DNA of 64,000 bases from Gammaproteobacteria bacterium (GTDB taxonomy: Bacteria; Pseudomonadota; Gammaproteobacteria; Pseudomonadales; Cellvibrionaceae): contig SEBU01000001.1 of assembly GCA_004173475.1 (NCBI GenBank), positions 682,001 through 746,000 of the forward strand. The letters are read 5' to 3'. Under the pieces are notes generated by a model that did not search any database, was not told the origin of the DNA, and saw only the letters and a program-made list of their open reading frames with translations. A program made the position numbers and the translations under genes. Shown piece by piece: positions 16,600 to 25,923 of this stretch (its first letter is position 1; the number at the start of each line of letters is the position of its first letter).

Positions 16600-17898
16600 A
16601 TGCTAGGTACCTTATTTCAAAACCGGTTGGGTACGAGCAATCACCTGCCGGCAAACGGCAGATTAATGCGTAACAATGAATCATTTTTCACCGAGCAGGG
16701 AACGGTGATCGGAATTATCATTGCGAGCATTTCCTATCAAGCCATACTTTGCATGCTCAATACGCAAACCCACATGGTTTCACGCGCAATAGTCGGGTTG
16801 AGCGAGGGCCTAATCGTCCTCGCATGTCTCCCGCTTCTTGCTCGACGCATGCTTCCTGGTGTTCTGATTTTACTGTTGTTGTCCGCCGCCCTGCTCACAA
16901 TCTCTTCGATAATTAGTGGCGAATTGATGTTAAAGGCATTTCGTGACCTTCTAATTCCGCTCTGCTTTTTTTGGGCTGGTTATAATGTTGGGCGCGCCGA
17001 TTTGGCAGAGCGGGCGTTGAAAGTCGCTATCGCGGTAATAATTTCTTTCGGCCTATTCGAATTCTTTTTCGTCGACAAATTTACCAATCTCTTCGACATA
17101 TTTGGATATTACGTTAGCACCGGCAGCCTCGTACCTATAACGGATTACGTTCGTGACAGTAAACTGCAAATGAATGGTATTCGTCCGGAAGGTATAGGCC
17201 GTACTTTATTTCCTGGACTCTTGGGTTCTCATCGCGTTTCTTCCGTATTTTTGGAACCCATATCCATGGGTAACTTTGCGACCATGTGCGCAGCATGGGG
17301 ATTAAGCAAAGACACAAAACAGATACGCCAAATGCTTTGGTTTTTAGGCGCAGCCTTCGTGATGATGGTGCTCTCAGACTCACGCTTTGCCCTAATGTCA
17401 GTTAGCTTAATGATTTTGGCGCGGTTAACCTTGAAGGGAACTACGGTCAATCTTGTTGTTTTAGCCCCGTTTGTAGCAACCATCATGCTGCTAATTATGG
17501 GAATGGACGCGACTGGTAGGGGGGCAGATAGTTTTGGGGGACGTCTTTCATTTTCAGGATTCACGCTGCTTCACTTTGATTTGCCTCTACTTTTCGGTTT
17601 ATCTGGAATGCAGAATTTCGGCGATCAAGGCTATGCCTACGTCCTTTCCAGTTTTGGTTTACCAGTTGCCCTTTTATTTTGGTTTAGCCTTTGGCTGGTG
17701 AAAATGCCGGATGATCAGAGCCTACGTTTCCGCGCTTTCATCTCAATTTATTTGTCGCTAATTTTATGCATCAGCGGCAACTCAGCGTTCGCTTTTAAAA
17801 CTTCCGCGGTTGTATGGTTTCTGATAGGCAGCTGCCTAAAAAATCCTGCACCAAATGGTCAAAGAAACATCAGTTCTGGAGAACAGAAAAATGCCTAG
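16600..17898 (+). CDS. Polysaccharide polymerase-like membrane protein (GumE/Wzy type)
   Basis: A 432-residue integral membrane protein with about ten to twelve hydrophobic segments and a long central loop (about 170-215, including FGYYVSTGSLVPITDYVRDS and GIGRTLFPGLLGSHRVSSVF) as in Wzy/GumE polymerases, which join lipid-linked repeat units at the periplasmic face. Family members are poorly conserved, so the call rests on topology, length and position between the export genes and the first glycosyltransferase. A GGAAGGA precedes the ATG at 16600. The last 8 nt overlap the gumH start. Confidence 0.7.
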   Translation: MLGTLFQNRLGTSNHLPANGRLMRNNESFFTEQGTVIGIIIASISYQAILCMLNTQTHMVSRAIVGLSEGLIVLACLPLLARRMLPGVLILLLLSAALLTISSIISGELMLKAFRDLLIPLCFFWAGYNVGRADLAERALKVAIAVIISFGLFEFFFVDKFTNLFDIFGYYVSTGSLVPITDYVRDSKLQMNGIRPEGIGRTLFPGLLGSHRVSSVFLEPISMGNFATMCAAWGLSKDTKQIRQMLWFLGAAFVMMVLSDSRFALMSVSLMILARLTLKGTTVNLVVLAPFVATIMLLIMGMDATGRGADSFGGRLSFSGFTLLHFDLPLLFGLSGMQNFGDQGYAYVLSSFGLPVALLFWFSLWLVKMPDDQSLRFRAFISIYLSLILCISGNSAFAFKTSAVVWFLIGSCLKNPAPNGQRNISSGEQKNA

Positions 17899-19051
17899 AG
17901 TTACCCATGTGGTTAGGCAATACCTACCTTCAATTGGGGGAATGGAAGAAGTCGTCCGAAATATTGCACTGCATCAATTGAACACTGGGCACAAAGGCAT
18001 TCGCATTATTACGCTTAACCGTTTATTTCGTACCGCCAAGCAATCCGTGTCGGAAAATATTCTTCCTTCTCGTGAATTTATTGATGGCGTCGAAGTAGTA
18101 CGTCTTCCTTACTACGGCTCCAGCCGTTATCCAATTTGCCCTGGAATACTGCGTGAATTAGCTGACGCTGAAGTAATCCACGTGCATGGGGTAGATTTTT
18201 TCTATGATTTTCTCGCCGCAACAAAATGGATTCACAAGCGCCCACTTGTTTTGTCAACGCATGGTGGTTTCTTTCATACGGCGTTTGCATCAACAGCTAA
18301 AAATGTTTTTTTTAAAACCGTTACCAAACTTTCATCTAAAGCTTATGCAAAAGTTATAGCGACCAGTGCTAACGACGGTCAACTTTTTAGCAAAATTATG
18401 AGCGAACCTAAATTAAAAGTGATTGAAAATGGAGTTGACGTCACTAAATTTGCCAATCGGGGTGCAAAACAATTAAAACCAACGATAATTTATTTTGGCC
18501 GATGGTCAATTAATAAAGGATTACTCGAATCGCTGGATATGTTTGCACACTTGTACAAACAAGATAGCAGTTGGCGCTTCATTATCGCTGGACGCGAATA
18601 TGATCACAGCCTGGACGAACTGAAGTTACGCGCAAGCGAACTCGGTCTAGAACAATCTGTCGAACTTGTGCCCAATCCTTCAGATGAAATGTTGCGTGAG
18701 CTCATTGGACAATCAAGTTATTTTTTATGTTTGTCGCGTCACGAAGGTTTTGGCATAGCTCCAATTGAAGCCATGAGTGCTGGGTTAATACCTGTTCTAA
18801 GTGATATACCGCCATTTCGCACGCTATTGGAAAAGTCTGGACTGGGTGTGATTGTTGCTGATCGCAATAACACTCAACCGGCAGTTGGAAAATTGATAGA
18901 GTTGCACAAAGAGGGTGAAAATGCCTTCGAAGAACGGCGTGCGGCAGCTATTGCGTTCGCTCAACAATATGCGTGGCAACGAGTCGCTGATAATTACTTG
19001 GATGTCTACGCGGAGCTCGTTAAAGATCTATCTTTGGGAGAAGCAGTATGA
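17891..19051 (+). CDS. gumH: Alpha-1,3-mannosyltransferase GumH-like (GT4)
   Basis: GT-B glycosyltransferase that in xanthan synthesis adds the internal mannose to the cellobiose-lipid acceptor. The 386-residue product matches remembered Xanthomonas GumH along most of its length: VVRQYLPSIGGMEEVV near the start, YYGSSRYPICP, HVHGVDFFYDFLAATK, STHGGFFHTAFAS, VIENGVDVTKF, YFGRWSINKGL and the GT4 signature SRHEGFGIAPIEAMSAGL. I start at ATG 17891, preceded by TGGAG; the longer frame to 17855 lacks a ribosome site. Its stop overlaps the GH5 start (ATGA). Confidence 0.88.
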   Translation: MPRVTHVVRQYLPSIGGMEEVVRNIALHQLNTGHKGIRIITLNRLFRTAKQSVSENILPSREFIDGVEVVRLPYYGSSRYPICPGILRELADAEVIHVHGVDFFYDFLAATKWIHKRPLVLSTHGGFFHTAFASTAKNVFFKTVTKLSSKAYAKVIATSANDGQLFSKIMSEPKLKVIENGVDVTKFANRGAKQLKPTIIYFGRWSINKGLLESLDMFAHLYKQDSSWRFIIAGREYDHSLDELKLRASELGLEQSVELVPNPSDEMLRELIGQSSYFLCLSRHEGFGIAPIEAMSAGLIPVLSDIPPFRTLLEKSGLGVIVADRNNTQPAVGKLIELHKEGENAFEERRAAAIAFAQQYAWQRVADNYLDVYAELVKDLSLGEAV

Positions 19052-20103
19052 AAACCCTAAGTTTGATATTTTTCACTTTATTTCTTGCAAGTATGCAAGC
19101 CCAGGCAGGCTGTCTGGATCTACCACGATTAACCGGCGTAAATGTTGCTGGTGCAGAATCTAATTCAGGTGTGTTGCCGGGTGAGTTTGGTAAAAATTAT
19201 ATTTACCCAACCACAGCAGAATTAAATTTTCTCGCATCACAAAACGTTACCGTCATCCGTTTGCCAATCCGCTGGGAAAGAGTACAAACCGCGCTTAATG
19301 GTCCGCTGAACCCGCTTGAAATAAGACGTCTCCAAGAAACAATACACACTGCAAATAATTTAGGCATGTGTGTAATGATTGATATACATAACTACGCAAA
19401 ATATTTTGGTGTGGCTTTGAATGGTAACGCCGCATTGCAGAATGGTTTCGTCGATGTGTGGTTGAAACTCGCTGCTGAATTCTCAAATGCTGACACGACA
19501 ATTCTGGATTTAATGAATGAGCCAAACTATATTCCGCTCGCAGAATGGGGTCCTCTTGCAAAACGTACCGTCTCCGAATTACGAAAGGCTAAAGCAAAAA
19601 ATATCATCGTGGTATCGGGAGGAAAGTGGAGCGGTATTCACGATTGGTTTTCGTTGAGCGGAGAAGTTTCTAACGCTACTGCCTTTGCAGATCTTAGAGA
19701 CCCGCTGAATCGCACTATCATTCAAGTTCACCAATACGTTGATGAATATTATTCCGGCACAACTACTTTATGTAAATCGCCAGACAAGTTTGATGCTATG
19801 TTTTCAAAAATTACTCAATGGGCCAAGGATAACCAGCAACAACTTTTCCTCGGCGAATTTGGTATGCCTGCAACTACAGAATGCCTCGCGACCCTCGAAA
19901 AAATGTTGAGTTTAATGGGTGACCCGGTATGGCGTGGTTTTACTTACTGGGCGGTGGGACGCTGGTGGAACAATTATCCATTTGCATTGAACTTAACCAG
20001 CACGGCACCAGTGGCTCCTCAATGGGCAATATTGAAAAAATATTTTCAGAAACCGCTTGTTCGAAAAAGCGCGCCTAAACCACCCGTCGTGGACCCTATA
20101 TAG
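19048..20103 (+). CDS. Secreted glycoside hydrolase family 5 protein in the exopolysaccharide operon
   Basis: A 351-residue exported (beta/alpha)8 enzyme: signal peptide 1-20, TGVNVAGAES at the N-terminus of the barrel, RLPIRWERVQ, MCVMIDIHNYAKYFG, acid/base Glu158 in LMNEPN, and nucleophile Glu270 in LFLGEFGMPA. This is a cellulase-like GH5 layout with no binding module. Its ATG overlaps the gumH stop, so its synthesis is tied to the sugar-transfer enzymes. Since the predicted polymer has a beta-1,4-glucan backbone, a likely role is trimming or releasing the exopolysaccharide in the periplasm or outside; this is inference. A proline-rich tail (KPPVVDP) ends the protein. Confidence 0.85.
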   Translation: MKTLSLIFFTLFLASMQAQAGCLDLPRLTGVNVAGAESNSGVLPGEFGKNYIYPTTAELNFLASQNVTVIRLPIRWERVQTALNGPLNPLEIRRLQETIHTANNLGMCVMIDIHNYAKYFGVALNGNAALQNGFVDVWLKLAAEFSNADTTILDLMNEPNYIPLAEWGPLAKRTVSELRKAKAKNIIVVSGGKWSGIHDWFSLSGEVSNATAFADLRDPLNRTIIQVHQYVDEYYSGTTTLCKSPDKFDAMFSKITQWAKDNQQQLFLGEFGMPATTECLATLEKMLSLMGDPVWRGFTYWAVGRWWNNYPFALNLTSTAPVAPQWAILKKYFQKPLVRKSAPKPPVVDPI

Positions 20104-20183
20104 CTTTTATGGCTACATCTAGCTGTGCCTTACAGGCACAGCATTAAAGTAACTTCAGAGATTCTGTGTGAACGGAGATATTT

Positions 20184-21335
20184 ATGACAACTTCAATTGA
20201 AAGTGATAAGCCGCTGGGCAACGAGAATTTTTTAGTTCTCTCTGCCCATGATTTTCGCTCACCGCGCAAAGCAAATTTGCATTTCATCACATCTGAATTA
20301 GCAAAGCGCGGAAAAACGCGCTTTTTTTCATTGCGTTATAGCTTGCTGTCAAAGCGCACAGCGGATCCGCGCTTATCACTGGACGCAGAAGCAAATAAAA
20401 TTGGTACCTATCAGGGTGTAGAATGTTATTTGTGGAAGACCTTGATTCATCCTTTCAATACACGTCGTAAATGGCTTCGTCCTTTAGAAAGTTTAATGTA
20501 CACCTGGTACAGTCGTGGTCAAAACCCAGTACTTCGCCAATGGATTAGCGAAGCGACGGTCATTGTTTTGGAAAGCGGTATTGCACCTATTTTTTTCGAT
20601 TTAATCAAATCTTTAAATCCCAACGCCAAAATTCTTTACCGCGCATCAGACGCACTGGATACCATAAATGTTGCCGACTATATTCATGAAACTTTCGCGC
20701 GAGTTGCCGGACAATTGCATACGATAGCTCTACCTTCAAAGGCTATGGCAGATGCAATACCGAGCAAGCATAACCTTGCGTTCGTCCCCCAAGGTATAGA
20801 TCACTCGGTTACTGAAAAAGCAGATCCATCACCTTACGGTCCTGGTGTGCACGCAGTGTCCGTTGGTTCGATGCTGTTCGATGCAAGTTTTTTTGTCATA
20901 GCATCAAAACGTTTTCCTGAAATTACATTTCACGTTATTGGCTCAGGCCAAGGCGCAGACCCTGGTTATGGCGACAATGTAAAAGTTTACGGGGAAATGC
21001 CATTTGCGCAAACATTACGCTACATAAAACATGCGCAACTGGGCATAGCGCCCTACTCAAGCAACAACTTACCTGCGTACTTGCGTGACACTTCTATGAA
21101 GCTTATTCAATACGCATTTTTCGAAATACCCGCCATTTGTCCTTTCTTTATTGCAGCGGATTACCCAAACCGTTTCGGATATGAAATCGGTAATGAAGAA
21201 ACTATTGCCAACGCTATTACGCGTGCACTAATTCCGTCATCAAATACCGCACGTCAACAAGTATTAAGTTGGGGTGAAGTTACTGAACGTTTACTAACGC
21301 CAAAACTATATCGCGATACAGAGATCAGTTTATGA
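20184..21335 (+). CDS. gumK: Glucuronosyltransferase GumK-like (GT70)
   Basis: Adds beta-1,2-glucuronic acid to the mannose of the lipid-linked trisaccharide. The 383-residue product follows remembered Xanthomonas GumK closely: LSAHDFRSPRKANLHFIT at residues 18-35, RFFSLRYSLLSKR, LWKTLIHPFNTRRKWLRP, VIVLESGIAPIFFDLIK, LYRASDALDTINVADYI, VSVGSMLFDASFFVIASKRF, HVIGSGQGADPGYGDNVKVY, GEMPFAQTLRYIKHAQLGIA. CGGAG precedes the ATG at 20184. An 80-nt gap separates it from GH5; its stop overlaps the next gene (ATGA). This is one of the best-matched genes in the window. Confidence 0.92.
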   Translation: MTTSIESDKPLGNENFLVLSAHDFRSPRKANLHFITSELAKRGKTRFFSLRYSLLSKRTADPRLSLDAEANKIGTYQGVECYLWKTLIHPFNTRRKWLRPLESLMYTWYSRGQNPVLRQWISEATVIVLESGIAPIFFDLIKSLNPNAKILYRASDALDTINVADYIHETFARVAGQLHTIALPSKAMADAIPSKHNLAFVPQGIDHSVTEKADPSPYGPGVHAVSVGSMLFDASFFVIASKRFPEITFHVIGSGQGADPGYGDNVKVYGEMPFAQTLRYIKHAQLGIAPYSSNNLPAYLRDTSMKLIQYAFFEIPAICPFFIAADYPNRFGYEIGNEETIANAITRALIPSSNTARQQVLSWGEVTERLLTPKLYRDTEISL

Positions 21336-22111
21336 GCCAGGCAATAAGCATTGAATATCCAAGCGTGGATCTTGGCGGATTTCCCGTACAAAGTTTGACC
21401 GCACCTATTTTGGGCCAGAAACTTGAACGAGCAATTGACGAAAAAAAACAAATTTCACTTTTTTTTGCAAACACAAATTTCGTTGTTAAATGCCAGGACA
21501 TACGTGAGTCAATTTTAAAATCCAATTGTGTTATCACGAACGATGGCGTCGGATTAGATATAGCATCACTGCTTTTGTACAAGAAAAAGTTTCCAGAAAA
21601 CTTGTGTGGTACAGATTTTGTCCCTCAGTTCCTCATTGATATTAAACAAAAGGCACGCGTTTTTTTATTAGGCGCGAAACCAGGTATCGCAGACCGCGCC
21701 GCAAAAAATATGCGCGAACATTTGGGCATTACCGTTGTGGGAGCTCGCGATGGTTATTCGCAAATGCAAGACATTGATAAAGTCATTAACGACATTAATA
21801 CAAGCGAAGCAAATATTGTTATAGTGGCTATGGGAAATCCATTGCAAGAAAAATGGATACTGGATCATCAGCATTCACTCAATGCAAACATTTTTATGGG
21901 TGTCGGTGCGTTAATCGATTTTCTGGCCGGTGATAAGCCCCGTGCGCCCGTAGTGTTTCGTAAACTCAGACTCGAATGGCTTTATCGCTTATCTTTAGAG
22001 CCAACAAGATTATTGCGTCGATACACTTTGGATATAGGAATTTTTTTAGCGTTATGCCTTAATGCCGAACGAAACAAATCCAAATGGGTGGAAAAACATA
22101 ACGAACAGTAG
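21332..22111 (+). CDS. gumM: Glycosyltransferase GumM-like, WecG/TagA/CpsF family (GT26)
   Basis: In xanthan synthesis GumM forms the beta-1,4-glucosyl-glucose (cellobiose) lipid. The 259-residue protein has the GT26 pattern: FFANTNFVVKCQ, TNDGVGLDIASLLLYKKKF near residue 70, FLLGAKPGIADRAAKNM, IVIVAMGNPLQEKWILDH near residue 165 and MGVGALIDFLAGDKPRAP, followed by the C-terminal helix-rich tail with LRLEWLYRLSLEP that is typical of membrane-associated members. It overlaps gumK by 4 nt. Confidence 0.88.
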   Translation: MSQAISIEYPSVDLGGFPVQSLTAPILGQKLERAIDEKKQISLFFANTNFVVKCQDIRESILKSNCVITNDGVGLDIASLLLYKKKFPENLCGTDFVPQFLIDIKQKARVFLLGAKPGIADRAAKNMREHLGITVVGARDGYSQMQDIDKVINDINTSEANIVIVAMGNPLQEKWILDHQHSLNANIFMGVGALIDFLAGDKPRAPVVFRKLRLEWLYRLSLEPTRLLRRYTLDIGIFLALCLNAERNKSKWVEKHNEQ

Positions 22112-22151
22112 TGTGAAGTTTTATGCCCTTGAACTAATGATGAGATAATGA

Positions 22152-23222
22152 ATGCGAATTTTAGCCTCACCCGCTTTTAGTAATGAAAGGGTTAACCCTT
22201 ACAACGCGCAACTCTACCGAAGAATTGAAGCTAGCGGTCATGTCGTATTTGAATATTCGCACAAACGTGTTTTAAAAGAAAAGTTCGATATAATTCATGT
22301 TCATTGGCCAGATGGTTACATCGATCAAAAAAATTGGTTCAAAGCTATCCAACGTGCATTTTTGTTAACGCTTATGATGAGTATCGCCAAAATTAAAGGC
22401 GCACGATTGGTTTGGACTGCACACAACCTAAAACCCCACGATGCTTTTCATCCGAAATTTTCGCAATTTTTCCTGGGGCAGTTTCTAAAACTTTGTAACG
22501 GTTTAATTTTTCTCACCAATGACGGGAAAAATAGTTTTTTAGAGCGATACCCGGCTCAGCAGGAAATCCATCAAGCTGTTATTCCACATGGCCACTACCG
22601 CGATTCCTACCCTAATCCCGTAAATCAAAATGAGGCAAAAACTTCTCTGGGTTTGCCCATAGATAAAAAAATATTACTTTTTATGGGAATGATAAAACCC
22701 TATAAAAACTGTGATGCCTTAATCAAAGAATTTGGAGAAGCAAAACTCGAAAATTATATTTTGGTAATTGCGGGAAAACCGGAAACGCCTAAATACAAAC
22801 AGCAATTAGAGTTACTTGCGAAAGATCAAGATAATATTCATTTGCGCCTGGAATTTATTCCAGATGATCAGCTTCATATTTACATGAGTGCTGCTGATAC
22901 TGTAATACTACCCTACAAATCCATCTTAAACTCCGGCGCACTGTTATTGGCGCTTTCATTTAACAAACCGGTTATTGCCCCACACATGGGTGCCTTTGTA
23001 GAACTACAAAACGAATTAGGTTCGCAATGGATTTATAGCTATGCAAGCGAATTAAATGATGCTGATTTAGGCTTTATGCTTCAACAACTTGATCTACTTT
23101 CAAGACCCGCCTCCTGCCCTCTCGACAATTATGATTGGCGCAATCTCGCTGAATTAACTGTTAACTTCTACGAAGAAATTCTACTTAGCGAATCGCCCTC
23201 TCAGCACAAAGTATCGTTATGA
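22152..23222 (+). CDS. gumI: Beta-mannosyltransferase GumI-like
   Basis: GumI (GT94) adds the terminal beta-1,4-mannose to the glucuronic acid of the xanthan unit. The 356-residue GT-B protein has NPYNAQLYRRIE near residue 17, IIHVHWPDGYI, VWTAHNLKPHDAF, VIPHGHYRDSYPNP (GumI has the matching HGHYRDW), FMGMIKPYKNCDALI, and TVILPYKSILNSGALLLALS with NKPVIAP. Similarity to GumI is clear but lower than that of the gumH and gumK products, so the exact sugar is uncertain. The stop overlaps the flippase start (ATGA). Confidence 0.75.
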   Translation: MRILASPAFSNERVNPYNAQLYRRIEASGHVVFEYSHKRVLKEKFDIIHVHWPDGYIDQKNWFKAIQRAFLLTLMMSIAKIKGARLVWTAHNLKPHDAFHPKFSQFFLGQFLKLCNGLIFLTNDGKNSFLERYPAQQEIHQAVIPHGHYRDSYPNPVNQNEAKTSLGLPIDKKILLFMGMIKPYKNCDALIKEFGEAKLENYILVIAGKPETPKYKQQLELLAKDQDNIHLRLEFIPDDQLHIYMSAADTVILPYKSILNSGALLLALSFNKPVIAPHMGAFVELQNELGSQWIYSYASELNDADLGFMLQQLDLLSRPASCPLDNYDWRNLAELTVNFYEEILLSESPSQHKVSL

Positions 23223-24709
23223 ATATAAAAGCACAACTGGGGAAGAGCACAGCGTGGATGAGCTTAGCCGCGAGCGGCAATAGCGCCATAAGCTTTGTTA
23301 TTTTTATCGTTTTATCGCGATTGCTTAGCCCAGCAGAAATTGGATTGGTAGCATTTGCATTAATTATTGTTGAGCTAGGAAAAATAATAGTTAATGGTGG
23401 TTTTGCACAAGCCGTAGTGCAAAAGGCAGACTGGGATAACAAGTACGCATCAACATGCTTTTATTTAAATTTATTTTTCTCACTGGTGGTAGCACTTATA
23501 GTTCTCGGCATAGTTTCGCCTCTCGTGATTCGTTACTATCAACCCGAGGCCGGCACTATCTTAAATGTTTTTTCCATAATGTTTTTTTTAGAGGGCACCA
23601 AAGCCGTTCATGAAGGTAAATTAAAACGGGAATTTGCCTTTAAAATCATCGCAATTCGAACGGTTCTTGCGGGATTAATTCCTGGCGCAGTCGGCATCTT
23701 TCTCGCCTACCGAGGTTACGGTGTATGGGCGCTTGTTGCACAACAAATGTTAAATCAGGTGGTCGTGACCATTTTGACTCTGAGTACCGCCAAATGGATG
23801 CCTACGCTCGCCTTTTCAAAAGAGCATGCTCAACAAATTTTAAATTTTTCAATACCATTAATGCTTGCGCAATTTATTAGTAACGCAAGCTCAAAAATTT
23901 TTGAGCTCATGATAGGCATAATGATCGGCCCTGCAGCTCTCGGGCTGTATCGCGTTGGAGGGCGCGCTTTGTACATTTTACAAGATGTGTTGCTTAAGCC
24001 CTTTGAGCACACCGCGCTCTCCGCACTCGCGCGCGTCGACGGAACAGCCAATCAGGGTAGAGCTACCGTTAGAATGATTCGCATGAGCGCATTTTTAATA
24101 TTTCCTTTATTTTTTGGCGCAGCTGCCGTAGCGCCTGAATTTATAACCTTTGCCTTCGGTGTCAAATGGGAAGAAAGCGGCATAATAATGACGATCCTTT
24201 CTTTTGGTATCGCCCCTTACGTTTTGGGCCTTCACATCAACGCCGCGCTGACCGCCAGCGGCAACTCAGGCATGGTAATGACCATAGCGATAGTCTCCTT
24301 CATTATAAATTGCGTACTGGGTTTTATTTTTGTTCCTTTTGGTTTAATAGTTGCCGCATGGACCTTCTCGATCCGCGGTTTCATAATTAATTCGATGGGA
24401 ATTTTCTGGTTTAAAAAAGCTTTCAATGTTCCTATCGTGGATATACCAAAAGCCGTGGCACCGAGCTTCATATCATCGCTGCTTATGTTTTTAGCGGTTT
24501 ATTTTGCGACGCCAATATTAGCGGACCGTATTCCCACTCTTTTAAACATTATTGTACTGTGTGCATTAGGGGGAGTTATTTATACATTCCTTATGCTGGT
24601 AATTTTTAGATCCGCCACCAGCTTTGTTTTTAAGGAGGCCGAACAAATTGCACCGCAAAAATTTAAGCCAATTCTTATTTCGCTTAAAAAAGTGATGCGA
24701 TTAAATTAA
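23219..24709 (+). CDS. Polysaccharide flippase, Wzx/GumJ type
   Basis: A 496-residue inner-membrane protein with about 12-14 hydrophobic segments, the MATE/MVF-like oligosaccharidyl-lipid flippase layout: N-terminal STAWMSLAASGNSAISFVIF, LSRLLSPAEIGLVAFALI, FFLEGTKAVHEGKLKREF and a repeated second half. It probably moves the completed lipid-linked unit across the membrane, the GumJ position in the xanthan pathway. Last gene of the plus-strand operon, coupled to gumI by a 4-nt overlap. Confidence 0.85.
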   Translation: MNIKAQLGKSTAWMSLAASGNSAISFVIFIVLSRLLSPAEIGLVAFALIIVELGKIIVNGGFAQAVVQKADWDNKYASTCFYLNLFFSLVVALIVLGIVSPLVIRYYQPEAGTILNVFSIMFFLEGTKAVHEGKLKREFAFKIIAIRTVLAGLIPGAVGIFLAYRGYGVWALVAQQMLNQVVVTILTLSTAKWMPTLAFSKEHAQQILNFSIPLMLAQFISNASSKIFELMIGIMIGPAALGLYRVGGRALYILQDVLLKPFEHTALSALARVDGTANQGRATVRMIRMSAFLIFPLFFGAAAVAPEFITFAFGVKWEESGIIMTILSFGIAPYVLGLHINAALTASGNSGMVMTIAIVSFIINCVLGFIFVPFGLIVAAWTFSIRGFIINSMGIFWFKKAFNVPIVDIPKAVAPSFISSLLMFLAVYFATPILADRIPTLLNIIVLCALGGVIYTFLMLVIFRSATSFVFKEAEQIAPQKFKPILISLKKVMRLN

Positions 24710-24946
24710 TCGCCAATTCAAATATTGCATGGATGCATTCACCTACAAAACGTCATTAGTTTCAAAAATTGCTGCCGGGGAGTTATGCTTTATCTGACCT
24801 TAAAACTTATTTAGGCCGTTTCGAAAATGAGTAGCATTGGATCTCTGAACGCAAAAAAGAAGCATAAGAGAAGCGAGGCACTAAATAACATATCTAATGC
24901 TCAGGTGCTTTAGCTTTAAATGAGTTAAAAGAAATAAGAGATTGAG

Positions 24947-24977
24947 ATCGTTGAGAAGCAATTAATAGATCAACGAT
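24947..24977. terminator. Weak hairpin between convergent operons
   Basis: ATCGTTGA (24947-24954) pairs with TCAACGAT (24970-24977), which spans the gumL stop. There is no U-tract on either side, so it may terminate weakly or stabilise the 3-prime ends. The rest of the 260-nt gap between the flippase and gumL shows nothing else. Confidence 0.3.
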
Positions 24978-25797
24978 TTAAACGTTTGCCCCACAATGCC
25001 AAGGGAAATGCTTTTATCAGAGCTGTTGGATTGTAACGAATCCCAGGTGCACCTCCCATCTCCAAACCTTCTTCAATTGAAGTAGCAAACTTAAACTCGG
25101 ACTCAGTGCGTCCAGTTCCTAAATAATAGTCCTTGTATTTAAATACATCTTCAATTTCTGAAAAACGCACATATCTTGCCGGAATGCCGAAGGCTTCCGC
25201 AACAATCAAACCGTGTAACGAACTTGCTAATACCAGTCTGGATTTAAGGATACTTTCGACAACATTATTCCAGCCCCATAAAGGTGAAACGACATTTTTT
25301 TCTTGAGGGACCAATGCTAAATCGTGCAGATTGGGAATTACAACGTAACCGCTTTCCGCAGTAGGTTTAAATCGGTTTTTAAATATATGTGGTATTAGTA
25401 ACGCGGGGTCACCGAAAATATCGGGCGCATCAATTTTACGAGCTCTCATAAATTCTGCGGTCAATGGGCCGCGAACTGCATGAACTTTTAAACCCTTCGC
25501 TTTAAACTCCTTCTCATCTATTTTCCCGTTCCAACCGGTGCCCCAAATGTGGTCACCTGTCTTGGCAAAATGCAAAACTGAACCTATGGTAAATAGCCGC
25601 TCCTGTCTATCTACTTCATCATCTAAACTCAAGCCATGTAGAGCGAGCATTTGTCGCGAGATTATTTCAGCCAATCTATCGCCAAAATTTACACCACCGT
25701 TGGCTGGAGACCAATAAATTAACTCAATATGAGGATATGGTAACCGTCCAGTTGATAAAGATTTTCGATCCGCGAACGAAAAGATATTTTTAATCAT
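24970..25797 (-). CDS. gumL: Ketal pyruvyltransferase GumL-like (polysaccharide pyruvyl transferase)
   Basis: Adds a pyruvate ketal from phosphoenolpyruvate to the terminal sugar. The 275-residue protein matches GumL: YWSPANGGVNFGDRLAEII near residue 29, TIGSVLHFAKTGDHIWGTGW, VHAVRGPLTAEFMRARKI, DIFGDPALLIPHIF, VLASSLHGLIVAEAFGIPAR and FKYKDYYLGTGRTE. It is the last gene of the minus-strand operon gumD-epsL-gumL. A pyruvylated polymer would carry negative charge in addition to glucuronate. Confidence 0.9.
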   Translation of the reverse strand: MIKNIFSFADRKSLSTGRLPYPHIELIYWSPANGGVNFGDRLAEIISRQMLALHGLSLDDEVDRQERLFTIGSVLHFAKTGDHIWGTGWNGKIDEKEFKAKGLKVHAVRGPLTAEFMRARKIDAPDIFGDPALLIPHIFKNRFKPTAESGYVVIPNLHDLALVPQEKNVVSPLWGWNNVVESILKSRLVLASSLHGLIVAEAFGIPARYVRFSEIEDVFKYKDYYLGTGRTESEFKFATSIEEGLEMGGAPGIRYNPTALIKAFPLALWGKRLNR

Positions 25798-25923
25798 ATC
25801 TTCAACCCCTCAACTCACGTGAACATGATCGGCCTTGAAATGCAGAGAAGGCTCATTGAAATTATTTTTATTACTGGAACACTTAGTATTCCAGTATGCC
25901 ACATCATACAGTGCTGATTTACA

